64,000 bases of DNA, taken from assembly GCA_039545295.1 (NCBI GenBank), contig BCIK01000001.1, positions 1,674,001-1,738,000 of the forward strand, written 5' to 3'. Shown one piece after another: positions 47,412 to 60,300 of this stretch. The translations under genes were made by a program, and so were the position numbers. The number at the start of each line of letters is the position of its first letter. Position 1 is the stretch's first letter. The stretch comes from Udeniomyces pyricola. Its lineage: Eukaryota > Basidiomycota > Tremellomycetes > Cystofilobasidiales > Mrakiaceae. The notes beneath the pieces were generated by a model. It did not search any database and had not been told where the DNA came from. It saw only the letters and a program-made list of their open reading frames with translations.

Positions 47412-50211
47412 ATGTGCACCCGTCCTCAAGATGTCGGAATCCTCGGAATCGAGGTCAGCCACATTTCTCCGTCCCGCCTGGTTTTTGCCTGCTCCAGTTG
47501 GCTGGGCCCAGTCCTCCCTACCCCCACTCCTCCCCCGTCCTTTGCCCGTCCTTGTCTCTCGACAACGCACAAACTGACAATGTCTTGTCCTCCGCTGCCC
47601 TTCATTTGCTGTCAACGCATCAGATGTACTTCCCCAAGCGAGTAAGTGTTCCTCATCATTTCCTTGAGAACGATGAAAAAAAAACGAAGGGTGAGTAGCA
47701 AGAGCCGATAGGGACCGAGCCTCAACATCTCTTTTTCCCCGTTTCATTTCTCTCTCTCCAGGCGATCGCGCACCAGGACCTCGAGAAGTTTGACGGCGTT
47801 TCCGAGGGACGATACACCATCGGTCTTGGCAACCAGAACATGTCGTTCGTTGGTGACAACGAGGACATCAACTCATTTGCTCTTAACGGTACGTGTCGCT
47901 CGCCATCGCTCACTGGGTTGGGTGGGGTTCGGTCAATGTGGCCTTTGAGGTTGCCCTTTTTCCCCCAACCGGAAGAAGAGGCCCGTCCAACGCACGGACC
48001 TTTCTCGCCTCATTTCTTCTCTCCCATCGGCCTTTCGCTATGCCTTGGATTTCATACAAGATGATACCCAATCCGGATACTGCACATATACAGGTCGCAT
48101 GTACACATACATGCCCACAAATACAAACATACATGCTTACTTGACCGCCATATCTTCCTTTAATATCAACCTCCACTCTTAGCTGTCTCCGGCCTCTTGA
48201 AGAAGTACAACGTCGACCCCAAGTCGATTGGCCGAATCGACGTTGGAACTGAATCCATCATTGACAAGTCCAAGTCAACCAAGACCGTCCTGATGGACCT
48301 CTTTGAGTCCCACGGCAACACCGACATTGAGGGCATCGACTCCAAGAACGCCTGCTACGGATCGACCGCTGCTCTCTTCAACGCCATCAACTGGGTCGAG
48401 AGCAGCTCGTGGGACGGCCGAAACGCTATCGTTTTCTGTGGTGACATCGCCATCTACGCCGAGGGTCCCGCTCGACCGGCTGGAGGAGCCGGTGCTTGTG
48501 CCATGCTCATCGGTCCTGATGCTCCCCTTGTCTTTGAGCGTGAGTCCAATGCAATCACACGTCAACAAGGATCCATCGGACAAGACACAAGAGCGGAGAT
48601 AGAGAGAGAGCAGGAATTGGACGAAAAAAGGATGCGGCTATCGCAGCAGGTCAACATACGCGTCAGGACCGAAACTGATCTTCTTGCCTTGTCTCTACTC
48701 TAGCCGTTCACGGTACTTTCATGACTAACGCTTGGGACTTCTACAAGCCTAACCTCTCTTCGTGAGTGCCCTTTTCTGCCCTGTCCGTCATCGTGTCCGC
48801 ACAGGACCGACGAGGAACCATGTAGCTGATTTCAGTATCGGCTTTGTTTTTCCTTTCCTATCAGTGAATACGTGAGCATATATTCTGCTTGGCCGTCTTT
48901 GTCGCCACTGCCATGGTATGCGATTGACTCTTGTCTCGGCTTCTGATGCTCTTATTCATTTTGCCTTCTGTTGCAGCCCACTGTCGATGGTCCTCTCTCC
49001 GTCACGTCGTACGTCAACGCCCTCGACATGGCTTACGCCACCTACAAGACCAAGTACGCTAAGAAGCAGGCCACCTCCAACGGCCACACCAACGGCCACA
49101 CTAACGGCAACGGTGTCACCAATGGCAAGAGCCACGCCGCTCCCGCTTCAGTCTCGGCTGCCTCGTTTGACTACGTTCTCTTCCACTCGTATGTGAAATT
49201 TCCCTCAAGAGTTAAACGAAGCCCGCGAGATGCAACTGAACTCACTCCATGTCCCCTTATCTCTTCTTGCGGTTCATACAGTCCCTACGGCAAGCAGGTC
49301 CAGAAGGGCCACGCTCGAATGGTAAGCCCCGACTGTCGCCTCGAGACTTGCAGCCTTTGACTCCAAGTCGGCTGACCCATCCTCTTTTCTCTTAATCTCG
49401 TCTCCTCCGCAGCTCTACAACGACTTCCGAGCCTCGCCAGAGGATCCCACTTTCGCCGAGGTCCCCGCCGAGTTTGCCTCGATGGACATGCAAAAGTCGC
49501 TTTCAGACAAGAACGTCGAGAAGGCCCTCATTGCCGCTGCCAAGGTGAGTTTCGGCCGTGTCCGACAACCAGAAATCAATACTGATCCTTCTCTCTAGAA
49601 AGAAATCTCATACTGAATCCGTTTCAAATCTTGTTTTAATCTCATAGCCCCACTACAAGTCGGCGGTCGAGCCTGGAACTGCCGTCGTCAGGCGACTCGG
49701 AAACCTCTACACCGCTTCCCTCTACGGTGGTCTCGCCTCGCTGCTGGCGGCTACCAACCCTGAGGAGCTTGTCGGCAAGCGCGTCGGCATGTACGCTTAC
49801 GGTTCGGGTGCGGCCGCTTCCTTCTTCGCCTTCAAGGTCAAGTCGTCGCCTGCCAAGCTTGCGGAGAACCTTCAGTTGACGCAGAAGCTCGACTCGATGA
49901 GGATTGCCTCGTGCGAGGAGTTTGTTGAGTGCCTCAAGGTGAGTCAATCGCGATCGCTTGGCTTCTCGTCCGATCTGACGGCCTTTCCTGTCACCCGTCT
50001 GTCCGCTACATCATGTGTAACCAAGAAATGGTCTGACGGTGTATTCTTGCTTCGATTTTTTTCTGTTCGCCATCAGCTTCGAGAGGAGACCCACAACGCC
50101 GTCTCGTACAAGCCCATTGGATCTATGGATGACCTCTGGCCGGGATCGTACTACCTTGCCGAGATCGACTCCAAGTTTAGGCGTCGGTACGAGATCTCGC
50201 CGTCGGCTTAA
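47412..50211 (+). CDS. ERG13: Hydroxymethylglutaryl-CoA synthase
   Basis: Condenses acetyl-CoA and acetoacetyl-CoA to HMG-CoA, entering the mevalonate/ergosterol pathway. Eleven exons: 47412-47453, 47624-47641, 47762-47888, 48183-48539, 48704-48761, 48865-48871, 48977-49188, 49282-49321, 49413-49544, 49648-49938, 50077-50211; 1,419 nt, 472 residues. Motifs: [47 protein letters not shown], catalytic Cys in [53 protein letters not shown], catalytic-His block [41 protein letters not shown], and C-terminal [21 protein letters not shown] 7-nt exon (48865-48871) joins SS to [10 protein letters not shown]. An Asn/Gly/His-rich insertion follows KYAKKQATS. No N-terminal mitochondrial leader, so cytosolic type. 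Confidence 0.95.
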
Positions 50212-51077
50212 AAAAAAAAGGAATATGCCACATCAGCAGAGGTCCCTCCCCTCTTTCCTTTTTTTATAGTGTCTTTTCTCTTACCTAGCATCTACCCCAC
50301 ATTTCTTTCTCTGTCTACGCTCTTGCTTTCCTTCTCTCGTGTTCTCTTCTTCTGGGCCACTTCGATTTCTACAAATCCCCCCCACTCCTTCCCCTCGTTC
50401 ATCGCATCTGCCTTGAGTCTCCTCTCGCTTCCCCCTTTACACATGGTTTCGTTCTTGCTTTCCTCCCTCTGCGTAATGCCCACCTTTTTATTCTCCATTT
50501 AGATCTCGTTACACGTTGATGATGCATGGCATACCCAACTCGAATGTGTGTTTATATGCACGCCTGACTGACCGCCTGTGCATGACGATCGCTCGATCTA
50601 AGAAGCATCGCTGGAGAGAATAGGATTCGATCCTCTGGTATCACTCACACCCGAGGTCATTCACGATATGAAAATTTGCATGAGAAGAATTCCGTTGCCA
50701 TCTCGCCTTCTCCTTTTTTTTCTTCTGTTTTTTTTTTTTTTTTTTTTGTTTTCTCCAACGTGGCCAACCAATCGATCTCGCGTTGAACATCGCTCTTCGG
50801 CTCGTTCTCGTCTCGCTCTCTCCCTCTCCCTCTCCGGCTTACCCCTCGTTCTATCTCCCGACGTTCTTGCCTGTCTTTCCCCCTCGAGGTCTTCTCTGGC
50901 TCCCCAGGTCTCATTCGTATCGGCTCGTCTTTGTTTCCTCTGGACGAAATTATATACCCTCCTTCCTCCCCCCTTTCCCTCTTCCTAACAGAGCAGAGTA
51001 GCTTAAACCCCTTGCCCAGCACCTTCCCCTCCCTTCATTCTAGGACATCGNCCACCTCCCCCCCCCCCCCAAATACC
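50212..51077. promoter_or_regulatory. Snt2-like promoter/5' leader and ERG13 3' flank
   Basis: This 866-bp gap lies between same-strand genes. It is strongly pyrimidine-rich on the + strand, with a T run near 50729-50748 and a C run near 51060-51070 beside an ambiguous base (51051). ORFs here are Ser/Leu/Phe-rich without domains. The CT-rich leader immediately before the ATG resembles those of neighbouring genes. Confidence 0.45.
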
Positions 51078-54000
51078 ATGACTATCACCTCAAGCTCTGG
51101 GGAAACCATCTCAGTCAATGGTCAGAAATTCTTCTTCAGCCCTGTAATTTCATTTGGAACCCCAGAGCTGAAACCGTAGCGAACCTCTGGACAGATCACG
51201 TCTACCTCTCCAGTACGCAAGGCGAGCCTTACTCGATTGCTCGCATCATGGCCGTCCTCCCTTCGGGCAAGATCCAGGTCGCCAATTACTACAGGTACAC
51301 CTTGGATTTCCCATTGATTTCTTGATAGACTAGAACCTTTGCTGATCGGATTGAACGTTGGGCTTGTCACAGGCCAGAGTGAGTAGGATATCATCGAGGT
51401 GTCTCGCCACCCCCCCCCCCCTTCGTTCCTACAATCCATGAGCTCTCTCGCCTGCATCTCCGTCGCTTTCGTCTGCAGCCTCACTGACGCCAGATCAAAC
51501 CGCGCCTTCATACCTAAAGAGACGTAAGAAGCTTTCCGAGATGTCTTGCTTCCTTCCCAATCGCTTTGTACTAACGCCGGAAATTCCTGGCTCTCTCTCA
51601 CCGGGCTGGAACGTGGACGTTGGTGATCAAGATCACGACTCGACAGAATATCGATCCTCGGTTGCTCTTTGCCGCTATTAGTACAAGCACGCGGGCCGTG
51701 ACTGACATTCGGGGAACCTGTCAAGGTACGTCGTAGGATCGTTGATTTGACCTGGTGAAAACGGGCGTGATGATCATAAAAGTACTCACCCATTCCATCC
51801 ATCTTTCTATCTCTTGGACTGTCGTCGCTTTCGCTGGTTTCTATGGTTTCCAGTTCGGCACAAGAAGCAGATTCCGGATCTCAACACGTGGAAATCTACA
51901 CCGGATTCATTCTTTTTCATTCAGTTCTTTGATTCGTACATTAAGCGAGAATATGAGGTTGTTCCCACGAATCTCGTCACGAACGGTAACTACCGCTCTC
52001 TCGGTCCCTCTCGCTTCGAAGCGGTGTCGAAGAAAGTCTAACCAGATCACTGACACGCGTGTGCGTCCCCCCCCCCCCCTTTGGTTCTTTTGGAGGGATT
52101 TGTTTGAATCCTGTTTGATTGTGACGACTGTTTCTTTGAACCATGTATCAGTCCCCTCACTCGTTCATCAGACACTCGTCGAACGGTTTCAGTTCGTCAT
52201 TTGCGAAAGGGAGATGGTTTCCGGATGGAAGGGTGATTCGGAGACGTGCAAGAGCTGCTCAGAGTGGACTCATCCGGCGGCTTCATTGCGATGCGAGTGA
52301 GCGAACCTAGCCTTCTCATCTCACCTTTTCCCCCTCCGCTTTGCTGATTGCCCGTCTGATCACGGCCATCGTACCTATCCCTGCCTCACCCCTACCAAGA
52401 CTCTGTCACTCGTCATATCACTTGTCATGCCTCAATATGATTGCGAAGCCCTCGAAAGGGTTCAGGTAAGCGAGTAGAAGTCTCGGTCAACAAATAGACC
52501 ATGGCCATCCTGTCAAAGCCTTCTGATCATTTCGCTCTCTTTGTTTCCGGGGAATCATGTTTAGCTTTCGGTGTGCCATCTGTGCTCGCGAGCACGATAT
52601 CGAAGTTCAAAGCAAACGTCCACCGCCCGGACCCAAGCCGAAACCCAAACCGACCAAGCACCCAACAACGTCTCCACCCCCAACTTCGCAGTACTTTCGG
52701 GGATGGCCGTTTCGCTATTTCGGGTGCGTTTCCTGTTGTTGTTGCTGATGAGTCTGACGGGTCATGACTGTTTTCTAGCTCTTTGTTTCTTTGTCCAACT
52801 GTCTGACCAAAAAAAAACAACGACGTTTGCGGTTTGGGAACGGGATCTTGATTCGACATAGGCAATTTACCATCGTCGACGATACCCTTGATCCGGACGA
52901 CCCTATCTTTCCTCGAGCAGCTTCCCGGCTCGGTTCCAAGTTTCAGGCGACTTACTTCCCAGAATCAACAGAGGGACTTGCAAAGATCCGATCGATAGCG
53001 AATGACAGCGATCCCGAGGGTGAGCAAAACATCTCTGGGGGAATACATATCCTCTTGGGTAGTGTTTACGAGTAGCGAGCTGATATGTCTTTGTTGCTGT
53101 CCGAGGACAGATGTTGGACGAGGAACGGATGCTTCTGTGATACCCCTGACTTCTGACAGCCTCGATACGCCAGGTATGATGCCCCAGTCTCTTGAAGTTC
53201 ACGATCGGATATCCTCGAGGATACCAGGACTGATGAGCCCGACTTATCCTCATTCCTCTCAACAACTATCTTCTAGCATTTGATCGATACCTGAAAAAGG
53301 CCGAGAAGCTCTACTTGCCCTCCGCTCCCTCAGATTTGGGGCGCCTCTCGAGAACTATCAAGCTCTTCATGGAGCATGGTCCGATCGAGGCTCTTCCACT
53401 GCTCAAACGTTCGACCAAAGCCGAACTGGATATCGTCGAGGTAAGGATTGAATCGTGTATATTTCGAATCATTGGCATCGAATGGAAAGCTGAACGACTT
53501 GCTTATCTGATAATCGTTCTGCTTTGTTTGTCGAACCCATTAGTTCCTCGAAAGTAAGTTTCTGACATGACCAGCCGGCTTGTTCTAACAGCTTCGACGA
53601 ATGCATCTTACTGAACACGCTCTTGACCTGCCTTCTGCTGTCTTTTTTTATTTCTCTCTTTTGTATCGCGACGCTCAGGCGAAAAGTCGTTTCTGCTCGA
53701 GACGGTCGCGGCCAACGCCGGACTTGACGCCGCCCTGGCTAGCAAACTCTCGACCCGCAAGCCCGCGGATTGCGTGCGGTTTTACCGAGTCATTCGGGAG
53801 GAACAGCTTCGGTCGTACAAGGGCCCTGCCGCACCGGCGGCCTCGACGACAGAGCCGTTTTCTCTCATCGCCCGGTCGACAGGCAGAGTGCCCCGACCAT
53901 GTAGTGCGTGCCTCCAGCCGAACCTCGCTCGGTCGTGGAACGTGCCGAGAGGGCTTGGAAGGCTGTCTGACGTGTGGTGTGAGACGTGTGCCCATGCGTG

Positions 54001-57000
54001 GGCCAAGTACGGCAAAGTTCCCACGGCTCCCGTTTCGGCTGTAGAAAAGCGAGTTTCGGACCGACAGCTTGGACCAACGCTGGGGCCACGGTCAAAGAAA
54101 ATCAAGGTACGTCTTCCGAAAGCGAAGGAGTAGAGGAGTTTCTTCTATCTCTTTTCTTTTTTTTTTTTTTTTTCTCAAGAAAGCTCTCCGTTTTGCTTCA
54201 TTCTGCTTCTTGACTGTTCTGACAACGGTCTCATTGGTCCCTATTTCTTCTTGTTTAGCTGTTACCGGCGACGACGAAACCGATTCCATCTGCACCGACT
54301 CGGCCTGCTCCACCACCACCACCACCACCCCCACCGCCTCCGAAACTGACATGTGCGTGTTGTTCGCGGGCCGAGTCGTCGACAACTCCTCCGATTCTTG
54401 TTTGCAAGGTCTGCTCCTTTGCCGTCCACGCCGGATGCTACGGCTCGACCAGCTCATCCAGGTTGGGTAGTACTTCTGGATCAAAGCAAGGGGGGTCATC
54501 TTCCTCCTCTTCGACTACCCCACCCCCAGCGTGGACATGCGATCTTTGCGTGTCAGAGGCAACGACTGGAGAACAGCCCGTACGTCCACTATCACCTATT
54601 ATTATTCTGCGATTTCATCTTTGACTAACATGAGAGACCTTGCCCACGTCTTTTCGAGGATAGGTCCTCGCTTGCATTTTTTGCCCCAAATTCGCGCGGC
54701 CGCCGCCTCACGATCCAAAAGGCAAAGGCCGAGCTTGGACAGGTCTTCGACCTAGTCCGGCTCATGTTCTCAAACCAACACACCATAATCATCGAGCTCA
54801 TCGTGAGTATCCCTATGCCTCTTATTCGACGATAATGTGGACGTGCACGCGAGCTGATCCCAATCAACCTCGCCTGTTGCCTCTTTTTCTTGCTCGCTTT
54901 CTAATTCTCTTGTTGCTCTAATAGTGTTGTGTGCGACTTATCTTCCCGAGGTCAAGTTTGACACTACATTTTCCGAGATCACCTCGACAGGGTCGCATCA
55001 TTGGAATGTCGAAACGGTTAGTTGCCGTTCCTTCTCCTCACGAACTTCTCGTCTTCTCTTTTGTTTTTCCTCTAGAGAACCAGTGTACTCAGTATAAAGG
55101 GTTTGTATATTTGGATTTGCACATTTTCCAGCCGTGTAGCATTTGTAAAGATACGACTGGTGCGTGGCCATACCTCCTTCTTTTTCTCCTATCGTCTCCT
55201 GTTCCATTTGGGATCTCCCTGTGGACGGGCTATGGGCTAAATCCCCGTCCTTTCCTTTTGTCGGTCCCGCCAACTCTGGCCCGTTGCCTGTCTACTCCCT
55301 TCCTTCTCCTCTCTTCATATCGTTTTTCATCCTTTGGCATTTTCTTCTCGCTTTCATCCTGTTTTTTTTTTTTTTCAGGCGCCAAAAAGTCATGCCGGGC
55401 GTGCGTGGAGATCTTTCATCCGTCATGCGCGTACGCGGCTGGCCTGATCATGGGCCTCGAGTTCGCTAAAGTTTCGGTGCGTTCTCGGGGGCGTAGAAGC
55501 TCTCTCGCTTTTTTTTTCTCTATTTCTTTGATTGGTTTCAGCTCACAATGTGCGTGTGTATGTGTGTCTGTCTCGGTGTGCTAATAATCCTCTCTCCAAC
55601 TCTACACCGTGTCCAACTTGTTTCGTCTTTGCTTTTTATCTCATCGCTCCGTGCTGGCTTCTCATCGCCTCGTTATCCCTCGTCTCTTTACCTTTTGACT
55701 CTGCGTTTTGACGTCATCCCAGGCGAAATCTTCTCGGACTGAAGCCGTCCTGTTCGCCGGTCAGACCGGTAGCTTCTCCTCCGTCATTTACTGCCCCGCC
55801 CACGCCAAGGACGCGGCCGGTAAAGCCCGGGTCGTCGTTCCACTCGAGCAACTCGATCCCATCACTGGCAAGGTGAGTAAAACATTTTCCCTCTGCTAAG
55901 CTAGCTTAGCTCTTAGTATCGTTCAGCCTAAACAAGACGTCTTTCAATGGCTGATCTTGTGTGATGTTTTGCTTCTTCCTCCTTTCACGCTTGTCTGCTG
56001 CTTTGTTCTCGTTCTCTCACACGCTATCGAACCGCTTCCTCTTCCCTCACCCCTTCCTCCTTCCCCCTCCTCCTCTCTTTTGTATTCCTTTTCTTCGCTC
56101 ATTACTTGTCGTCCGCCATCGCCGCTCTCAGACCGCGCTTCAAACCTACGTCGCGCAAGTCAAGACCCAAAACCCGACGCCGTACGCCCTGCTGCATCGA
56201 GCCAAGGAACTCGAAGCCGTCATGGAACCCGTGCGACGTCCGTCGTCGTCGTTAATGACGACGGCGGCGGCGGCGGCCTTTCGAGGCTGGACGTGCGGGG
56301 GGTGTGCGACGACGTTGACGGTTCGTCTCGTAATTCTAACCGTTCCTTTCAACTCCTACCCCNCCCCCCCCCCTCCCCTTTTTTTTTTTCTCTTTCGGCC
56401 AACCCTGGGGATTTCGTTCTCTTGCTTTCCCTTTCTCTATCCTCAAATGATCTGGCAGTCTGGCTGACTCCCTTCGCTCTTTCTTTCTATTCACACACAC
56501 ACACACATACACGCATACACGTCTGGGTCGGATGGTTTTTTTTTGGTTTTTTTTTTTTGGAACGGAACGTCTTCGACGGATTCATTTAGCCACAATGGCA
56601 TTCATCAAGCGACGGAGTCCGATGGTGTTGGCGATGCTGGTTAGAACGAGGGAACCGACGGGACTCGACGGTAGAAGAGGATGTCTGTCAGGTTGGACGA
56701 AGGGGAGGAGGAGACCCAAAGGAAGAGACGGCGGCGATGATGACAGGGATGAGCGTGGTGGATGAGGAGATGATGACAGAAGGAAGACAATGTCAACGGT
56801 CGGGGGAGGATTGTCCCATGAAGAAGGATGGAACAGGAATTCAGGTCGTGGAGGAGGTCAAGGAGGAGCAGGAAGAGATTAACAAGGGTCAAGAGAATGG
56901 GGTCGATGGGAAAGCAGAGGATGCGGTCGAGGAGGCGAAGGAAGAGGTAGAGCAGGTGGAGGCAAGAATAGCAACAGAGGAAGTGGATGATCAAGTGACG

Positions 57001-57087
57001 GTCCACGAGCCCATCAGAGCCGAAGAGGGTTCGGTCGGGAGCGAAAAGGGAGGCGTCGTCATCGTCGTCGGGAGCGGATTGGAATGA
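51078..57087 (+). CDS. SNT2: Snt2-like BAH / PHD / SANT / extended-PHD chromatin reader
   Basis: Chromatin-bound reader, possibly with E3-ligase activity as in yeast Snt2. About 22 exons and roughly 1,040 residues. Exon 1 (51078-51120) joins 51195 to give GETISVNDHVYLSSTQGEPY, the start of a BAH domain running to YIKREYEVVPTN (51854-51985). Next come PHD1 (CKSC...HLSCLNMIAKPSKGF...FRCAIC; 52152-52723), a SANT/Myb-like segment (KPADCVRFYRVIREEQLRSY), a CSAC...CETC GATA-like finger (53679-54106), PHD2 (LTCACCSR...VHAGCYGS...WTCDLC; 54259-54579), and extended-PHD modules (ACIFCPK...HLLCATYLPEV; PCSICKD...CRACVEIFHPSCAYAAG; YCPAHA). A last finger, WTCGGC...WCWRCW, is followed by an acidic Glu-rich tail. 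One junction, 51523 to about 51650, does not close in frame with canonical sites and is unresolved. Exons of 6 nt (51373-51378) and 10 nt (53544-53553) occur. Confidence 0.83.
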
Positions 57088-57363
57088 CATTTCCAACAAG
57101 GATCGAGCAAGGGAGGAAGCGAGGAGGAGGGATAGAAATGGCGTATTGTAGTTAGATATTAAAAAAAAAAACAGCAAAAAAGAGAAAAGAAAGCAACCGA
57201 TGCAGTCAGCCAACCAGTTCAGTTCAGTACAACAAGGAGAAGTCAAAAACGAGTGGAGAGAAGTGGACTTGAACAGAAGAATAGACGAGGACAGAAATAT
57301 GGGCCTAGAGAGGCAAGACGAAGAAAGGGGGGGGGGGATCAAAAGAAATCAAAGAAAACGTAC
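57088..57363. other. Tail-to-tail 3' region of Snt2-like and deubiquitinase genes
   Basis: Only about 276 bp separate the last confident codons of two convergent genes. The last few codons of the deubiquitinase should lie here after an intron starting at 57363, so transcripts of the two genes probably overlap at their 3' ends. Confidence 0.5.
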
Positions 57364-60300
57364 AGGCGTTCTTGGTCATGACGTCTCGTTCGCTCGCCTC
57401 GGTGATGGTTCGGTCGTCGCAATACTTCCAGTTACGCTGGGAGCTCTTGACGTAAGCCGTGTCTAGAAAGTTTCGGAAGGTGAAGGGGAGGCGAGAAGAA
57501 CAGAAAAGAAAAAGAAAGAGAAGAAAAAAAAGAAAGGAGAGGCGAGGGAAAGGGATACGGTAAAAACACATTCATCATCAGTCTCTTTTGTTCTTCTCGG
57601 TTTTCCATTCGGAGACTAAGAAACGAAGGAGGAGAAGGAGACGGGGATTTCAGGAGTGCATTGAACGTACAATGGCCACTGCTCAGACTGCCCATGTGGT
57701 TCGAGACGGCATCTGGATGGCATATCGAGCAGCGTGAGAAATGAAAAAAAAAAAAAAAGAAGATACCAAGGGGGTTTGGGGATTAATGTCACGAATTCGG
57801 TTAGAAACTCTGATTTACGACGAACGACTTCTTTCGATTCTGCCCCCCCAAGAAGAAAAGAAGCAAGAAACTAGGTGCTTCCTCTTCTTCTTCTTTTCGT
57901 TCAAACGCCTCCATGAAAACGGAGGGTTATACGTACATAATTCGTACATGAACGGCGGTTTTTGGATTCTCGGATCGTCCTGGTATTTTGTGACCTCGTG
58001 GGAGGTGCCTCCCCCAGCCGCAGCGGCCGCGGTGGAACTTGGAAGGTACCGCGTGAGATCAAGGCCGCGAATGGGGAACTCGACGAGCGTCTCGGCCTTG
58101 TCCCAAAAGACACTGAACAGGTGAAATCCAAAGGTAGATAGATAGATAGGTGAGGAGTGAGTGAATATGTCGACTTGGCGGAAGAAGAGGGTAATTTAAT
58201 CCGAACGAGAAGAAGCCGATCGAGCGAGCAAAGAGAGAGAGAGAAAGAGAGAGAAAGCAGAAGAGAGAAGAGATACTCACCCATTCTTGGACGAAAACCG
58301 CTTGAGGTGAATAAGCAATACAGGGGGTAAACGTGAGAGCTGGAGCGACTTCGTCGCCGTTCGAGGTTTCTTGCATTTGGGACAGTTCCTAAGAGGAGAG
58401 AGAGAGAGAGGAAGAGAACGAATGAAAGAAAAGGGAAAAATAGAAAACGGTTTAGACCCAAAAGGAAGCGATGGGGTCAAAGACCAAGGAAGAAGCAAAC
58501 CCTACCAAGCATTGCCCTTTTCCATGACTTCTTCTTGAACAAATTGATCGAGGCACTGCGTGAGGGAGACACGACTCTTGAGACGAGACGTCGGGACAGG
58601 TAGTGAGAGGTACATGAAGGTATCATACGTCGTAGACGTCTAAGAGGCAAGATGTAGCAAAGGGGGAATACGATTTGTTCAAGGATGGTTGTTAGAGACG
58701 TTGATAGCACCAAGGCGTTGTGTGTCCATGGTTTTCTTTCAAAACGTCCACGGACCTGATGACAGCTTGTGCACTCGACCCTACTCCGATACTGTCCCTG
58801 GAACCAATCGACGATCAAGCTGTCGTTCCTCGCCAAGTACGCTTTCCATTCCTTACCCGCTGCAATGTGCGTCGGGAGTGTATTGAGTTCGGCTTCCCGC
58901 TCGGCCGTCATGGGGAGGGAAGGTGGTCGGACTTGGATCCGGTTGAGATCCTCGTGAAGACCATCGAGAAGGAAAGCGAGGAACTCTTGCGAATCGTGTT
59001 GCTCGTTGCCATCCTGTACAAGGTAGATAGCAGAAAAATATAGGTTGGATAAGTTGACTCTTTCATAGACAGGCTGAAGAAGCGAAATGCACAAGACATC
59101 GTTCACGTACGAATGTAGGTGCAAACTTGACAATCGATTTCCGGAAAGACAGCGGTTGAACTAGCAGGGACACGACAAACATGGTAAAAAAGGTGAACGA
59201 AAAAGTCAAAGAAAAAGAAGAAACACGCAAGCAAGAGTCGATCAGCCAATCAGCCAGACGGTAAGAGAGGATCATTTTGGACCAACGCACTGAAATCATA
59301 TTCTTGCTTCCAAAGCGCAGAGACGAGGGAAGAGTAAGCGCTGGCGAGATTGCCCTTTGTGCCCAACGGATTGGTCATGTTGATGGCTTTCTTCCATCGG
59401 CCGTCTACGGAGGCATTGTATGCACGTTGGATGGAGGCAATGTAGAAAATAAGAGGAATGGTGCAGATGGAGAGGAGGTTATCAGTGAATGGCCGCAAGG
59501 AAGGATTCACAACGAATGGAGATCAATGTTCCGACGAGACGTGGAGAAGACAAGAAGACGTTCATTCGAATCGGTGCTTACCCAAAAATACCGTGGTAAA
59601 GGGAGCCGTCGCACTGAGACACTGAAGGGTCGAATTCTGGTAACATGTGCTGAGAGTATAACCCAATCCGGCAAAGTCAGAGCGTAAGTCTCTGTCGTAC
59701 AGCGACCTAAAAGCGTCAAAACGCGACGCGACGCCATCGACTAAACACAGGATGACTCACTTTCCAAGATTCTTAAGTCCCGACATGCCAACGACCTCAT
59801 TACCCCAGTAGGTGACGCTATCATCTCTCCCTCCTCCAGGACCTCCGAGACTCATGCTACTACTACGAACGAGGCTGCTCCTCGAATTGTGCCGCTCGAG
59901 ACTCGGTGTGGCTGCTAATGGTGGAGGCTGAGGGATCCCACCGGCATGGCCAGGACTGGTGTTCATGCTACCGACACTACTGCCGATGCCGACTGTGGAT
60001 GAGTGCGGCGAATGAAGGTAGCTGCTGCTTCCGACTGATGAGGGAGTGCCGTTGGCCAATCCGCCACCGCTACCTCCATTCATGCCCTGCATGTAACCTC
60101 CCGCAGCGAGGTTCGGATAGTCAATCGAAGTTCTCGACGCGTGGTGATGAGGAGAGTATCCGGTATAGGATTGAGATGCTTGGTCGGCGTAATCAGACCG
60201 ACGGCGGGAAAGCGGAGTCCTCGAGATGGACGCCGTAGGGGGTGGCGAGCTCAGATTGGCAGGAAGGGGATAGTTATAGGGCGAAGACGTTGAAGAATAA

